Below are positions 27,392-36,074 of a stretch of 64,000 nt of DNA, one piece after another. Under the pieces are notes generated by a model. That model did no database searches, was not told the DNA's origin, and worked only from the letters and a program-made list of their open reading frames with translations. Within the stretch, counting starts at the first letter, position 1; the number at the start of each line of letters is the position of its first letter. Location of the stretch: contig JAHJAA010000021.1 of assembly GCA_018814305.1 (NCBI GenBank), positions 1 through 64,000 on the forward strand, in the 5' to 3' direction. The translations under genes and the position numbers were made by a program. Origin of the DNA: Pseudomonadota bacterium. GTDB taxonomy: Bacteria > Desulfobacterota > Desulfobulbia > Desulfobulbales > JAGXFP01.

Positions 27392-29668
27392 ATGGTCACT
27401 GAAAAAACCAGCGGCAATTTTACCGATCTCCTGAGCCGGGTCAGGGATGAACGGTTTGGGCCCTTTGATCTTCTGCCCCGTGGCGAGTTGGTGGAGAAGG
27501 TGATCGAGCTTGCCCTTTCCGGATCGCCGGTGGGGGCAGGCGAAGTGGCCACGGGATTAATGCGTCTCACCCGGGAGTTGCAGGGGATTGATACCTCGAA
27601 TCTGAGGGTGGTGGTCTTTGGCGGCGGCAGCGGTTTGTCGAATCTGGTTGGGGGCGACAGCCGTCGGTCGACCTGGCCTGAAGCCCCCTTTCATGGTTTA
27701 AAGGAACTGTTCCCCAAGACTCGATCAGTGGTCTGTATCACTGACGATGGCGGTTCCACCGGAGAACTGCTTAAGGATCTGGATCTGGTGGCGGTGGGTG
27801 ATCTTAGGCATGTGTTGCTTTCCTCCGTTACTCTGGCTAATCTGCAGTTCCGTTATTCGCTTTCCGAAAAAGGCTGCCGGCGGGTTGCGGGGGTTTTGTA
27901 TAAATTATTTAATTTTCGCTTCGACCATGCTCCGGAAAATCCCAAGACCATCTTGAACGAGGCCGGGATTGATCCGGTTGACGTGCCGGTTGAGATGTGG
28001 TCTGGGATTGAGGGATTGATCCACCGGCTTTTTCATGACCAGAGGCTACGTCCCCTGTTGTCCCGGACCCATTGTCTTGGTAATTTGTTACTGGTAGCGG
28101 CGGTTTCGGTCAATTGCGCGGATGAACAGCCGATTGATGAAGAGCCGGAGGCTCTGCTTGGCGGATTGCGTCTGCTGGCTGGGCTGATCGGGGCCGATGC
28201 TGAGGCGGTGATGCCCTGTACAGTAACTCCGGCCCACCTGAAGATGCTTTATGGTAACGGGGTGTTGGTCAGTGGTGAATTCAAGGCCGGAGGTGCCCGG
28301 CGGGGTTGTCCGGTGGATCGGGTTTTTGTCGATTCCGTAGGTGATCCCCTGGTTCCACCCAATGTTCTGGCCAGTATCCAGGAGGCAGACCTTATCTTGT
28401 TTGCCCCGGGCAGTCTCTATACCAGTATTATTCCTATTCTTCAGCTTCCGACCATCAGCAAGGCTATTCGGGAGAATCGGACAGCCTTGAAGTTCTTGGT
28501 AGCAAACCTTTGGGTCCAGAAGGGTGAAACAGATATCGCGGTCGGCAGCCGGGAACGTCGTTTCCACGTCTCGGATATGATTGCTGCCTACCATCGTAAT
28601 ATCCCCAACGGCACCGATGGACTGTTCAATTACGTTATGGTCCTGGGGTTGCAGGACATTCCCGGAAGTGTTCTGCGGAATTATGCCTTGGAAGATAAGG
28701 TCCCCATCTATCTTGATCGAGATAAGGTGGCTTCCCTGGGATTTGTCCCTATTGAATGTCGGATTTTTTCGGCGGAAGCGTTGTCCAAGCACCAGGTGGT
28801 GCAGCATGATCCCTACGCCATGGCCCTGGCGGTCAGGGCGGTTTGGGCTGGTCGGGATTGCTTGCCTCCCCAGCCCGAGGGGCGCCTCACTGGGAGAACC
28901 GGTTGCGGGGTCATGGTCGGTGCCATCAGGCATAAACCAGGATTACGATATCCAGCAATTCATGCCGCCCTTGAATCCAGGGAGATGGATGGGGCCATCC
29001 GTGAACAGGTGGCTGAGATCCTTTGGCAACACCGGGACATCAGCTTGACTCAGTTGGCCAATGTGGACGGGATCATTTTGATTGAGACCACGGCTTGGAA
29101 GCATTCCCAGGAATGGGATCGGGTCTTTGCCTATTATGATCCAACGGATCGTTTAATCAAGATCCGGCAGGATATTTTCAACCAGAATGGGAAATTTGAA
29201 CTGGCCTTTCTGGTTGGTCTTGGCGAAAGCCTGTTGGGGAACTATGCGGCAGAAAAGCAGATGGCCCCGTTTGATGGTGAACATGGGATGCTGGGCCGAC
29301 TCTATCGGGTCAGGCTGCGGCCCGAAGCGGAGCGGAAATGCTGGTTGACCGGGGAGGAGCTTCACTCCTATCTGGAGTTGGCCAGGATGAATAGGTCGGT
29401 GATGGATGCCAAGTGTTACACCCGGCTGATCAATGGCACTGAAGGATTTACTCCCCCGGGCCTTTTGTTCGGTCTGGTTTACGCCTGGTATCTTGATAAT
29501 CGGTTTGCCGCCCACATTGAATACAAGATGGCCATCCTCCAGATGGAGGTGCCTGATATGATTACCGAGCAGGTCAAGGTTCGGGAGCGGCGGCGGGAGT
29601 TAGTAGATTTTTTCCGCCGGGTGGTTTTCCGGTATGATGCCCCGGAGTTTGAGCCGGATAGAGATTGA
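27392..29668 (+). CDS. Enlarged YvcK/CofD-like protein
   Basis: The central region belongs to the YvcK/CofD-like (2-phospho-L-lactate transferase fold) family: VVVFGGGSGLSNL at residues 73-85, ITDDGGSTGEL at 116-126, GDLRHVLL at 136 and FAPGSLYTSIIP near 340. YvcK proteins bind UDP-sugars and influence gluconeogenesis or cell-wall synthesis. This protein is 758 aa, about twice the usual size, with a 70-residue N-terminal extension and about 300 C-terminal residues I do not recognise. It is 3 nt before prmA, so tightly coupled. Confidence 0.8.
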   Translation: MVTEKTSGNFTDLLSRVRDERFGPFDLLPRGELVEKVIELALSGSPVGAGEVATGLMRLTRELQGIDTSNLRVVVFGGGSGLSNLVGGDSRRSTWPEAPFHGLKELFPKTRSVVCITDDGGSTGELLKDLDLVAVGDLRHVLLSSVTLANLQFRYSLSEKGCRRVAGVLYKLFNFRFDHAPENPKTILNEAGIDPVDVPVEMWSGIEGLIHRLFHDQRLRPLLSRTHCLGNLLLVAAVSVNCADEQPIDEEPEALLGGLRLLAGLIGADAEAVMPCTVTPAHLKMLYGNGVLVSGEFKAGGARRGCPVDRVFVDSVGDPLVPPNVLASIQEADLILFAPGSLYTSIIPILQLPTISKAIRENRTALKFLVANLWVQKGETDIAVGSRERRFHVSDMIAAYHRNIPNGTDGLFNYVMVLGLQDIPGSVLRNYALEDKVPIYLDRDKVASLGFVPIECRIFSAEALSKHQVVQHDPYAMALAVRAVWAGRDCLPPQPEGRLTGRTGCGVMVGAIRHKPGLRYPAIHAALESREMDGAIREQVAEILWQHRDISLTQLANVDGIILIETTAWKHSQEWDRVFAYYDPTDRLIKIRQDIFNQNGKFELAFLVGLGESLLGNYAAEKQMAPFDGEHGMLGRLYRVRLRPEAERKCWLTGEELHSYLELARMNRSVMDAKCYTRLINGTEGFTPPGLLFGLVYAWYLDNRFAAHIEYKMAILQMEVPDMITEQVKVRERRRELVDFFRRVVFRYDAPEFEPDRD

Positions 29669-29671
29669 ATC

Positions 29672-30619
29672 ATGGTGTCGATTGATCTGCCTGAGTATAC
29701 CGGAGCGAAAAACGGCCGGGAGCGCCTTGCTGTTCTTTTTAAGCTCTCCCCGGCGGTTGGGGGGGAATTCCAGCAGGAACTGGCCGACCGGATGCCCCAT
29801 CTTATCTTTCGGTATGACCACGTTCGGGAGATGTTGCTCGCCTGGTCAACGATTGATGTTGACCACAACGATTTTATCAACAGTGTTGACCGCCTGGCCG
29901 AGGATTTTTTTCGGCCCTTTACCCCCTTTCCCACCATCGAAATCCATGAGACCAGACTGATTGATCCCGCTTTTTTCTCGCGGGATGATGTGTCTGGTAA
30001 TTTTCGGTATATTACGTTGGTCGCTGCAAAAGCGCCCTCTCCCCCAGATCCGTTTGTCCTGAAACTTTCGTGTGGCGATTCTTTTGGCAGCGGGTCGCAT
30101 CCAAGTACGCAACTGGCCATGAAAGGTCTGGAGGATATTTACGAAGGAGGGCGGCCATTTCCCGGTCGGGTCCTGGATGTGGGATGTGGGTCCGGGATCC
30201 TAGCCTTGTCGTGTGCTCTGTTCGGTGCAACGACCGTCTCGGGGATCGATATTTCTCGTGAGGCCGTTGTCATTGCAGAGGCCAATGCCTTGGGTAACGG
30301 TTTGGCCGATCAGGTGCGGTTTACGACTGAGTCCTTGGGGCAGATATGCGAGCCCGTTGATCTTCTGGTGGCGAATCTCAGCGCAGCGGTGATGGAAGGC
30401 ATGGTGGCTGATTTTGCCCGGTTGGTTGTTCCGGGAGGCTTATTGCTGTTGTCCGGGTTGCAGGGGCGTCAGCATCTGGAAATGGCCGACCGATTGGCTG
30501 TGCTTGGTTTCAAGTGTAGGAAGAGGTATCAGGAGGGGAAGTGGTGGGCGTTGTTACTTGCCGCGGTCAGCTCCGGGCCAGATGATCTTGTGGAGTTGAA
30601 GCTGAAGTCGGACCGGTAA
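29672..30619 (+). CDS. prmA: PrmA-like ribosomal protein L11 methyltransferase
   Basis: Class I methyltransferase with the PrmA pattern: GDSFGSGSHPSTQLAM (GTGxHPTT-like) near residues 132-147, LDVGCGSGILALS near 169-181 and VANLSAAVM as motif IV. It probably trimethylates ribosomal protein L11; GSGSHPS and NLSA differ from the standard GTGTHPT and NIxA, so the call is by family. The last 66 nt overlap the convergent queE gene. The start lies 3 nt after the YvcK-like stop. Confidence 0.82.
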   Translation: MVSIDLPEYTGAKNGRERLAVLFKLSPAVGGEFQQELADRMPHLIFRYDHVREMLLAWSTIDVDHNDFINSVDRLAEDFFRPFTPFPTIEIHETRLIDPAFFSRDDVSGNFRYITLVAAKAPSPPDPFVLKLSCGDSFGSGSHPSTQLAMKGLEDIYEGGRPFPGRVLDVGCGSGILALSCALFGATTVSGIDISREAVVIAEANALGNGLADQVRFTTESLGQICEPVDLLVANLSAAVMEGMVADFARLVVPGGLLLLSGLQGRQHLEMADRLAVLGFKCRKRYQEGKWWALLLAAVSSGPDDLVELKLKSDR

Positions 30620-31204
30620 GCGATCCTCGAGGATCCACCCGGCCAGGTCTGCAGGATCAAGCCGTCCCGGTACCGGTGAAAAGTGGGTTGGTATTCGTTG
30701 GGCTTGGGGGTTCCGGTTGAGGAACGCCACTGCCCAGTCATAATCCTCCCGGTGGGAGAGGACAAATTTGAGTTCATCCTCCGGCCCCATGAGGTCCAGA
30801 TTTGCACCATGCAGGTGGCCCTGTATGGTGCTACCGGGGCATTTGACATCCATAATCTTGATTACCCCGGCGGGTACCCGGCTGAGACAGATCGTGCCGT
30901 TGGTTTCCAGCAGAACCCGGTGCCCCTTGCGGAGCAGGTTTTCCATCAGGGCATAGACCCCCTCTTGCAGAAGGGGTTCGCCTCCGGTGATCTCCACCGG
31001 GAAACCGGGATAGCCCTCGACGAAGCGCAGAACATCACCGAGGGCTATCCGATCGGGGGTTTCGTCGTAGGTATAGCGGGCGTCACAGTAGCTACAGCGC
31101 AGGTTGCAGCCGGCCAGGCGGATGAAAACATTGGCCAGTCCGGCATGGCTGGATTCGCCCTGGATACTGAAAAACAGTTCGGAAACCAGGAATGGTTCAG
31201 TCAT
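30554..31204 (-). CDS. queE: QueE, 7-carboxy-7-deazaguanine synthase
   Basis: Radical SAM enzyme making the 7-deazaguanine ring for queuosine. The cluster motif CNLRCSYC gives C33, C37 and C40; FFSIQGESSHAG near residue 11 and ITGGEPLLQ near 72 are typical, and the C-terminal RLQLQLHKIIWP is highly conserved. It overlaps the queD stop region by 8 nt upstream, forming a queD-queE operon, and its 3' end runs antisense through 66 nt of prmA. Confidence 0.94.
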   Translation of the reverse strand: MTEPFLVSELFFSIQGESSHAGLANVFIRLAGCNLRCSYCDARYTYDETPDRIALGDVLRFVEGYPGFPVEITGGEPLLQEGVYALMENLLRKGHRVLLETNGTICLSRVPAGVIKIMDVKCPGSTIQGHLHGANLDLMGPEDELKFVLSHREDYDWAVAFLNRNPQAQRIPTHFSPVPGRLDPADLAGWILEDRLPVRLQLQLHKIIWPGADRGK

Positions 31205-31571
31205 TTTCGTGGTAGACGACCCCGCAGGAGTCCGTCTCCCGGACCTCGACGGCGTATGGTCGATAGCGGTCGGCGGTGAGTTTCTCTTGCAGGCCGCGAA
31301 AGATATAAATGGCGATATTTTCTGAAGAAGGGTTCTTGTCCAGGAAATTAGGATGTTCGTTCAGGTCCCGATGGTCAAGGTCGTCCATGATTTCTTTGAG
31401 GGCGTTCTTGGCCACCCGAAAATCAACGGCCATACCCAGTTCGTCAAGGGCGGTGGCCCTGATGGTGATCTTGATCTTCCAGTTGTGGCCATGGGGCCTT
31501 TCGCAGTTGCCGGGGTAGTTCCTGAGGTGATGCCCGGCGGAAAAATGGTTTTCGACAATGATATCAAACAT
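31197..31571 (-). CDS. queD: QueD, 6-carboxytetrahydropterin synthase
   Basis: 124-aa T-fold enzyme of queuosine synthesis. Zinc ligands H15, H27 and H29 and catalytic C23 are in SAGHHLRNYPGNCERPHGHN; DLDHRDLN and a final RETDSCGVVY segment fit the family. The ATG at 31571 has a GAGAGG site just upstream; the longer frame to 31640 has no family similarity. No queC or queF is in the window. Confidence 0.94.
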   Translation of the reverse strand: MFDIIVENHFSAGHHLRNYPGNCERPHGHNWKIKITIRATALDELGMAVDFRVAKNALKEIMDDLDHRDLNEHPNFLDKNPSSENIAIYIFRGLQEKLTADRYRPYAVEVRETDSCGVVYHEND

Positions 31572-31839
31572 ACTATCCTCTCTTGGTCTGCATGAAAGTC
31601 TGCTTTGCCTTAGAACAGCTGATCTGGCCAAGACTTTCAAAAGTTGCTAAAAAGATGTTTTTTTAATCGAGTCTTCCGGTCTTTCTTTGACCGGATGGCG
31701 AGGGAACGGTAAATTGACATTGCCCTTGAAAAATCACCGGATATTGAATACAAAGTGACATTCTTTTACTCGATTGTGAAAGAATAATCACAGTATTAAA
31801 AAGTTCCCACCCGAGCAAACTAAAAAAGAGGAGAAACCC

Positions 31840-33195
31840 TTGGCTTTGATCGCGCCGTTTCGCGGCCTCAGATATAATTCCACCCGCGTTCCCAAGCTGG
31901 AAGAGGTGGTTACCCCCCCCTATGATGTCATTGACCGGAAGGCCCAAGAGGATCTGCTGAAGAAAAATCCCTATAATATGATTCAGCTTGATCTCAGTAA
32001 GAATATCGATCCGGCCGGCATGACCGACGAACGATACCGCCATTCCCGGGATTTACTTGAGCAATGGCAGGCTGAGGGAATCCTGGTCCGTGATTCGGAG
32101 CCTGCGGTATATCTGTACTTCATTGAGTATCAGCATCCTTCAGGACGAAGGTTGACCCGGAAAGGGCTGGTCTGCCTCACCGGTCTCGCTGAATTTTCCG
32201 AAGGTATTGTCAAGCCCCATGAGCAGATTTTTCGCGGAGTGGTCACCGACCGGTTGCGTCTGCTGGATACCTGTCGGACCCAGTTCAGTCAGGTTTTTGC
32301 CCTCTATCCGGACCAAGAGGGGGCGGTGATGTCCTCCCTTGAAGCGGGTCGGTCGGGAACCCCACTCTGTGAGGCCTTTGATCATGATGGTTGCCGGCAC
32401 AGTCTCTGGTCGATCACCGACCCGGCCGTGATCCTGCACGTTGCAGGTCTTTTTGCCGCCAAGAGCGTCTATATAGCTGATGGTCATCATCGGTATAACA
32501 CCGCTTTGCAGATGCGGGAGTTGATTGTTGAGCGGGAAGGGTCGGTGACGCCGGATAGCCCGTTTAATCATATCATGATGTATCTCTGTGCCATGGAGGA
32601 TCCGGGTCTTTCGGTTTTGCCGACCCATCGTCTGGTGCAGATGCCTGGAGTCGGGGCCGACGATCTGGTGAAGCGTTTGGCCGAGGGATTTGTGGTTGAA
32701 GAGATTCGTGGCGGGACCCGGGAGGTCCTCCTGGCTGAAGTCCTTGCCCGGATGGATGAGATAGTTGAAGGGAATTGTTTCGGGCTCTATCACCCGGTGG
32801 AGGATCGGTGCTATCTTTTGATTATGAAGCCGGGCATGATGGAGGCCGCAGGGCTGGATACAATTCCTGCGTCCCTTCGGGAGCTTGATGTGGTGGTGCT
32901 TTCCGAGTTGATCCTCGAAAAATATCTGCAGTTGAGTCATCAAGAATGCGAAGAGCGAAATCTGATCGATTACTTCAGTGATCCCGATGAGGCCTTGGAT
33001 CAGGCCGTCAAGAATTCAATCGGATCGGAGGAGGTCAGCATTCTCTTTCTAATGAAGAATACTCTGGTAGCCCAAGTAAAAAGGGTCTCCGATGAAGAGT
33101 TGATCATGCCCCATAAGTCGACCTATTTTTATCCGAAGGTCTTGACCGGATTGGTGCTTAACAAGATGGAGTCGGACGAGGTTGTCGGAAGCTGA
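31840..33195 (+). CDS. DUF1015 family protein
   Basis: 451 aa. IAPFRGLRYNSTRVP, VTPPYDVID and the conserved IADGHHRYNTAL segment (near residue 210) identify DUF1015, a widespread family of unknown biochemical role, sometimes linked to serine metabolism by context only. The frame starts with TTG; a strong GAGGAG site 7 nt before it supports this. The following methyltransferase gene overlaps its end by 14 nt. Confidence 0.85.
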   Translation: MALIAPFRGLRYNSTRVPKLEEVVTPPYDVIDRKAQEDLLKKNPYNMIQLDLSKNIDPAGMTDERYRHSRDLLEQWQAEGILVRDSEPAVYLYFIEYQHPSGRRLTRKGLVCLTGLAEFSEGIVKPHEQIFRGVVTDRLRLLDTCRTQFSQVFALYPDQEGAVMSSLEAGRSGTPLCEAFDHDGCRHSLWSITDPAVILHVAGLFAAKSVYIADGHHRYNTALQMRELIVEREGSVTPDSPFNHIMMYLCAMEDPGLSVLPTHRLVQMPGVGADDLVKRLAEGFVVEEIRGGTREVLLAEVLARMDEIVEGNCFGLYHPVEDRCYLLIMKPGMMEAAGLDTIPASLRELDVVVLSELILEKYLQLSHQECEERNLIDYFSDPDEALDQAVKNSIGSEEVSILFLMKNTLVAQVKRVSDEELIMPHKSTYFYPKVLTGLVLNKMESDEVVGS

Positions 33196-33979
33196 AGGAC
33201 AAGGCCTTGGGCGCCTGGCGCCTAGTCCGGGCGAAGCTGATGCTCTTGCCTCCTTTGGGCGGGGTGAGGCCGTAGAGGCCTTTTGCCGGGGCAGGGTTTT
33301 CTGTCGGCAACTACGGGGCGGCTATCGGTTTACCCAAGATGCGGTTATACTGGCTGGTTTTGTCCGGCCTGGCCCTGGAGAGAAGGTTCTTGACCTGGGA
33401 TGCGGCTGTGGGGTGATCGGCTTGATTCTCGCTGGTCGATGGCCGAAAATTTCGGTCCATGGTCTTGAAATTCAACCTGCCTTGGCCGAGTTGGCCCGAA
33501 GAAACGTGGCCGATAGCGGGCTCTCCAACCGATTGACCATTACCCATGGTGATCTTCGGCTGATTCGGGAACTCTACCCTCAGGCCGGTTTTCAGCGCGT
33601 TGTTGCCAATCCCCCCTATTTCCCGCTCGGAAAATTCCGTCCCAATTCCTCCCCTGAACTGGCTGTGGCTCGTCATGAACTCTGTGCCGATCTCCCGGCG
33701 GTGATCCGGGCCATGGACTGGGTGCTTGATATGGGTGGATATGGTGATCTGGTTTTACCGGCCTGGCGGTTGGAGCAGGCCGCAGAACTGCTGCGGGAGT
33801 ATGGATTTAAGTTGGTTTGCCTCCAGACAGTGCATGAATATCCGGGGGCGCCGGGGGGGGTGGTGCTCATTGAAGCGGTTAAGGGGGAAGGTGGCGAACG
33901 AACCACGCTTCCCCCTTTTCATGTGAGACTGCAACCGGGCGGAGACTACACTCCAGAGATGTCCGACTGTTATTTTTGA
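33182..33979 (+). CDS. TrmN6-like tRNA(adenine-N6) methyltransferase
   Basis: Class I methyltransferase acting on adenine. GGYRFTQDAVILAGFV precedes motif I LDLGCGCGVIGL (near residue 70), and VVANPPYF supplies the NPPY catalytic motif near 140. This is the arrangement of tRNA1(Val) A37 N6-methyltransferase (YfiC/TrmN6). The start is uncertain: the TTG at 33182 overlaps the DUF1015 gene, and the first 30 residues are low in similarity. It is convergent with the YcaO-TPR gene. Confidence 0.8.
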   Translation: MSEAEGQGLGRLAPSPGEADALASFGRGEAVEAFCRGRVFCRQLRGGYRFTQDAVILAGFVRPGPGEKVLDLGCGCGVIGLILAGRWPKISVHGLEIQPALAELARRNVADSGLSNRLTITHGDLRLIRELYPQAGFQRVVANPPYFPLGKFRPNSSPELAVARHELCADLPAVIRAMDWVLDMGGYGDLVLPAWRLEQAAELLREYGFKLVCLQTVHEYPGAPGGVVLIEAVKGEGGERTTLPPFHVRLQPGGDYTPEMSDCYF

Positions 33980-34022
33980 TCCGTCAAGTCGTTGGAACGG
34001 AGAGACGTTTTCTTTTAGAAAT

Positions 34023-35780
34023 TTACGAAGGCGCTGTCTCTTCTGCTAATTCCGCTAGGTGTTGCTGGGCAAAACCAATGGAGGGGTCGAGGGACAGAGC
34101 CAGGGCGAATGATTTTATTGCCTCTTCATTCTGGCCCAGTTTCCGGTAGTTCACTCCAAGGTTGGCATAGTCAATGGCCGAGGTGGGGGCGAGATAGACC
34201 GCCTTGGAAAAATGGTGAACGGCGGCCTCGTGGTCACCCTTCTTGAAGAAACAAAAACCCAGGAGGTTATGCAAGTCGGGGCGTTCATCGTCCAGGGAGG
34301 TGCCTTTTTGGAGGACGGTCACGGCCTGGTCATACTGCTCGAGATCCTTCAGGCAGCTCCCCATGAAAGAATAGATATACGGGATATCTTCCTGGTCGGG
34401 ATCAAGGGTGAGGGCCTTGTTGAGATGGGTGAGGGCTTCGGCGGGACGACCCTGGTCGGCAAGATGTTGTCCAAGGTAGTATTCAATGAAGTAGGCGTTG
34501 GGCAGGAGGGTCTCCATCCGGGTAAGCTGTTGGAGTTTTTCCTCCGGGTCGGTGATGAGTTCATTGGCCAGTTTGGCGGCAAAGAGCCCGGCGTTGGCGA
34601 CCATGGATCGTTCACGGAAATGAGCGCCTGGGACAATGGTGTAGATGGTGGAAAACTGGAGTTCAGGGTGACGGGTATTGATCACCAGAACTTCTAGATC
34701 CAGTTTTTTTAAAGCAGCCAGGCATCGTTCCACTTCGACCTTCATATTGTTGTCGGTGAGGTCGTCCATTTGATCAAGGTCAATGGTTTTGCCGGGGGCG
34801 GTGATATAGGTGACTTCCTTCATGTCCAGGGGTTTGGGAAGACCACTGGCCACATAGTTGGCCTTGGTGTTGAAGTCGCCGGCCAATTGGGCGACTTCGG
34901 TCAGGGCGCGGATTACTGATTTGGTTGGATTGGGCGTGGTTCCAGCCGTATAGACGATTTCGCTGGTCTCCGGGAAGGTTGAGGGGTCGATAGCCAGAGC
35001 CCCGACTGTGGGGATCCCGGTATCAAGGCTGAAATCGCTCAGGTAGACCTTGATTCCATGGTTGGAGAATTTATCGAGCAGTTCGCGGGCCACGGGGTCG
35101 GTAATCGAGTCGGGATTGATCAGTGGAACCGGGAGTTGCTTGCGGCTGATGATCGAACAGACATGGCGTTCGACAATTTCGCAGACACCCTGGCTGATCG
35201 CCTCTTCGTAGGTATTCCCGGCCGAGGGGCCGTTGAATTCATTGATGGCGTAGAACCAGGAAAAGGGGACCAGGACCTCTTCGTCGGTGGTCAGGTTGGT
35301 CGCCCAGGTCCACCGCATGGGCAGTCCCTCGAGGAGTTTCGCCAGGAGTTCAGCCGAGGTGTTTTCGTCATGGACCGATTGGAGCAGGCGGGATAACGGG
35401 ACCAGGGGGTGACCGGCCTTCTTCATGTTTTCGTAAGTATCGGTTATGAAATTATCCGGGTTTTTCTTGAAGCTGAAAAAACTGAAGCGTTCACCCAATT
35501 CCATGCAGGCACTGGCCCTGGACTGTTCGGGAGTGCTACCCTTGCCCATCTGCTTTTTGTTGCCGATGGTTTCGATGGCGTCCTTGCCGCAGACGCTGAA
35601 GTAAACCGGGATGTCTAAGCGTCCGGTGTCGATTCGGCGGATCTCTTTGAGGATATCCAAGTTGACTGTTTTTAATCGGTCCTGGAACCGTTTGACCGTG
35701 TCTTCCGGGGTCAGGGCCTTGTCCTGATCAAAGGTGTAGGTTTTCAGGCAGTCTTGCAGGATCATTTTTTCAGGTTTCAT
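34023..35780 (-). CDS. YcaO-domain protein with C-terminal TPR
   Basis: 585 aa. The YcaO domain (about residues 30-380) is an ATP-dependent enzyme that activates backbone amides; STPEQSRASACMELGERFS and the EEAISQGVCEIVERH helix carry its ATP/Mg-binding glutamates. The last 190 residues form TPR repeats (ALTHLNKALTLDPDQE, ALALSLDPSIGF). Family members act in thiazoline or thioamide formation or, in Escherichia coli, in S12 beta-methylthiolation. No TfuA, precursor peptide or RimO gene is nearby. ATG 35780 has GAGGA 7 nt upstream. Confidence 0.85.
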   Translation of the reverse strand: MKPEKMILQDCLKTYTFDQDKALTPEDTVKRFQDRLKTVNLDILKEIRRIDTGRLDIPVYFSVCGKDAIETIGNKKQMGKGSTPEQSRASACMELGERFSFFSFKKNPDNFITDTYENMKKAGHPLVPLSRLLQSVHDENTSAELLAKLLEGLPMRWTWATNLTTDEEVLVPFSWFYAINEFNGPSAGNTYEEAISQGVCEIVERHVCSIISRKQLPVPLINPDSITDPVARELLDKFSNHGIKVYLSDFSLDTGIPTVGALAIDPSTFPETSEIVYTAGTTPNPTKSVIRALTEVAQLAGDFNTKANYVASGLPKPLDMKEVTYITAPGKTIDLDQMDDLTDNNMKVEVERCLAALKKLDLEVLVINTRHPELQFSTIYTIVPGAHFRERSMVANAGLFAAKLANELITDPEEKLQQLTRMETLLPNAYFIEYYLGQHLADQGRPAEALTHLNKALTLDPDQEDIPYIYSFMGSCLKDLEQYDQAVTVLQKGTSLDDERPDLHNLLGFCFFKKGDHEAAVHHFSKAVYLAPTSAIDYANLGVNYRKLGQNEEAIKSFALALSLDPSIGFAQQHLAELAEETAPS

Positions 35781-36074
35781 GGGCTTCCTCATTTTCAAAC
35801 GATAAAATATTGATGTGGCCGACCGGTGATTCTGGAGGCCCAAAATCATCGGCACTATAATCCATTTTCCGGGTGAACGCAAAGTCATGGTTCGGGCTGA
35901 CTGGACCGGGTTTCCTTTTCCATAGGGCCTTGCGAGTCGTCATTTGATCACGGAGACGTATTACTACATTGTGGTATTGTTGGCAAGTTCTTCAAGAATA
36001 TCGCTTGCCCATTTACAGGCTGCGGGGTAAGAAAAAATGACTTTGTTCGGGAATAAAATTCAACGGGATATTGG

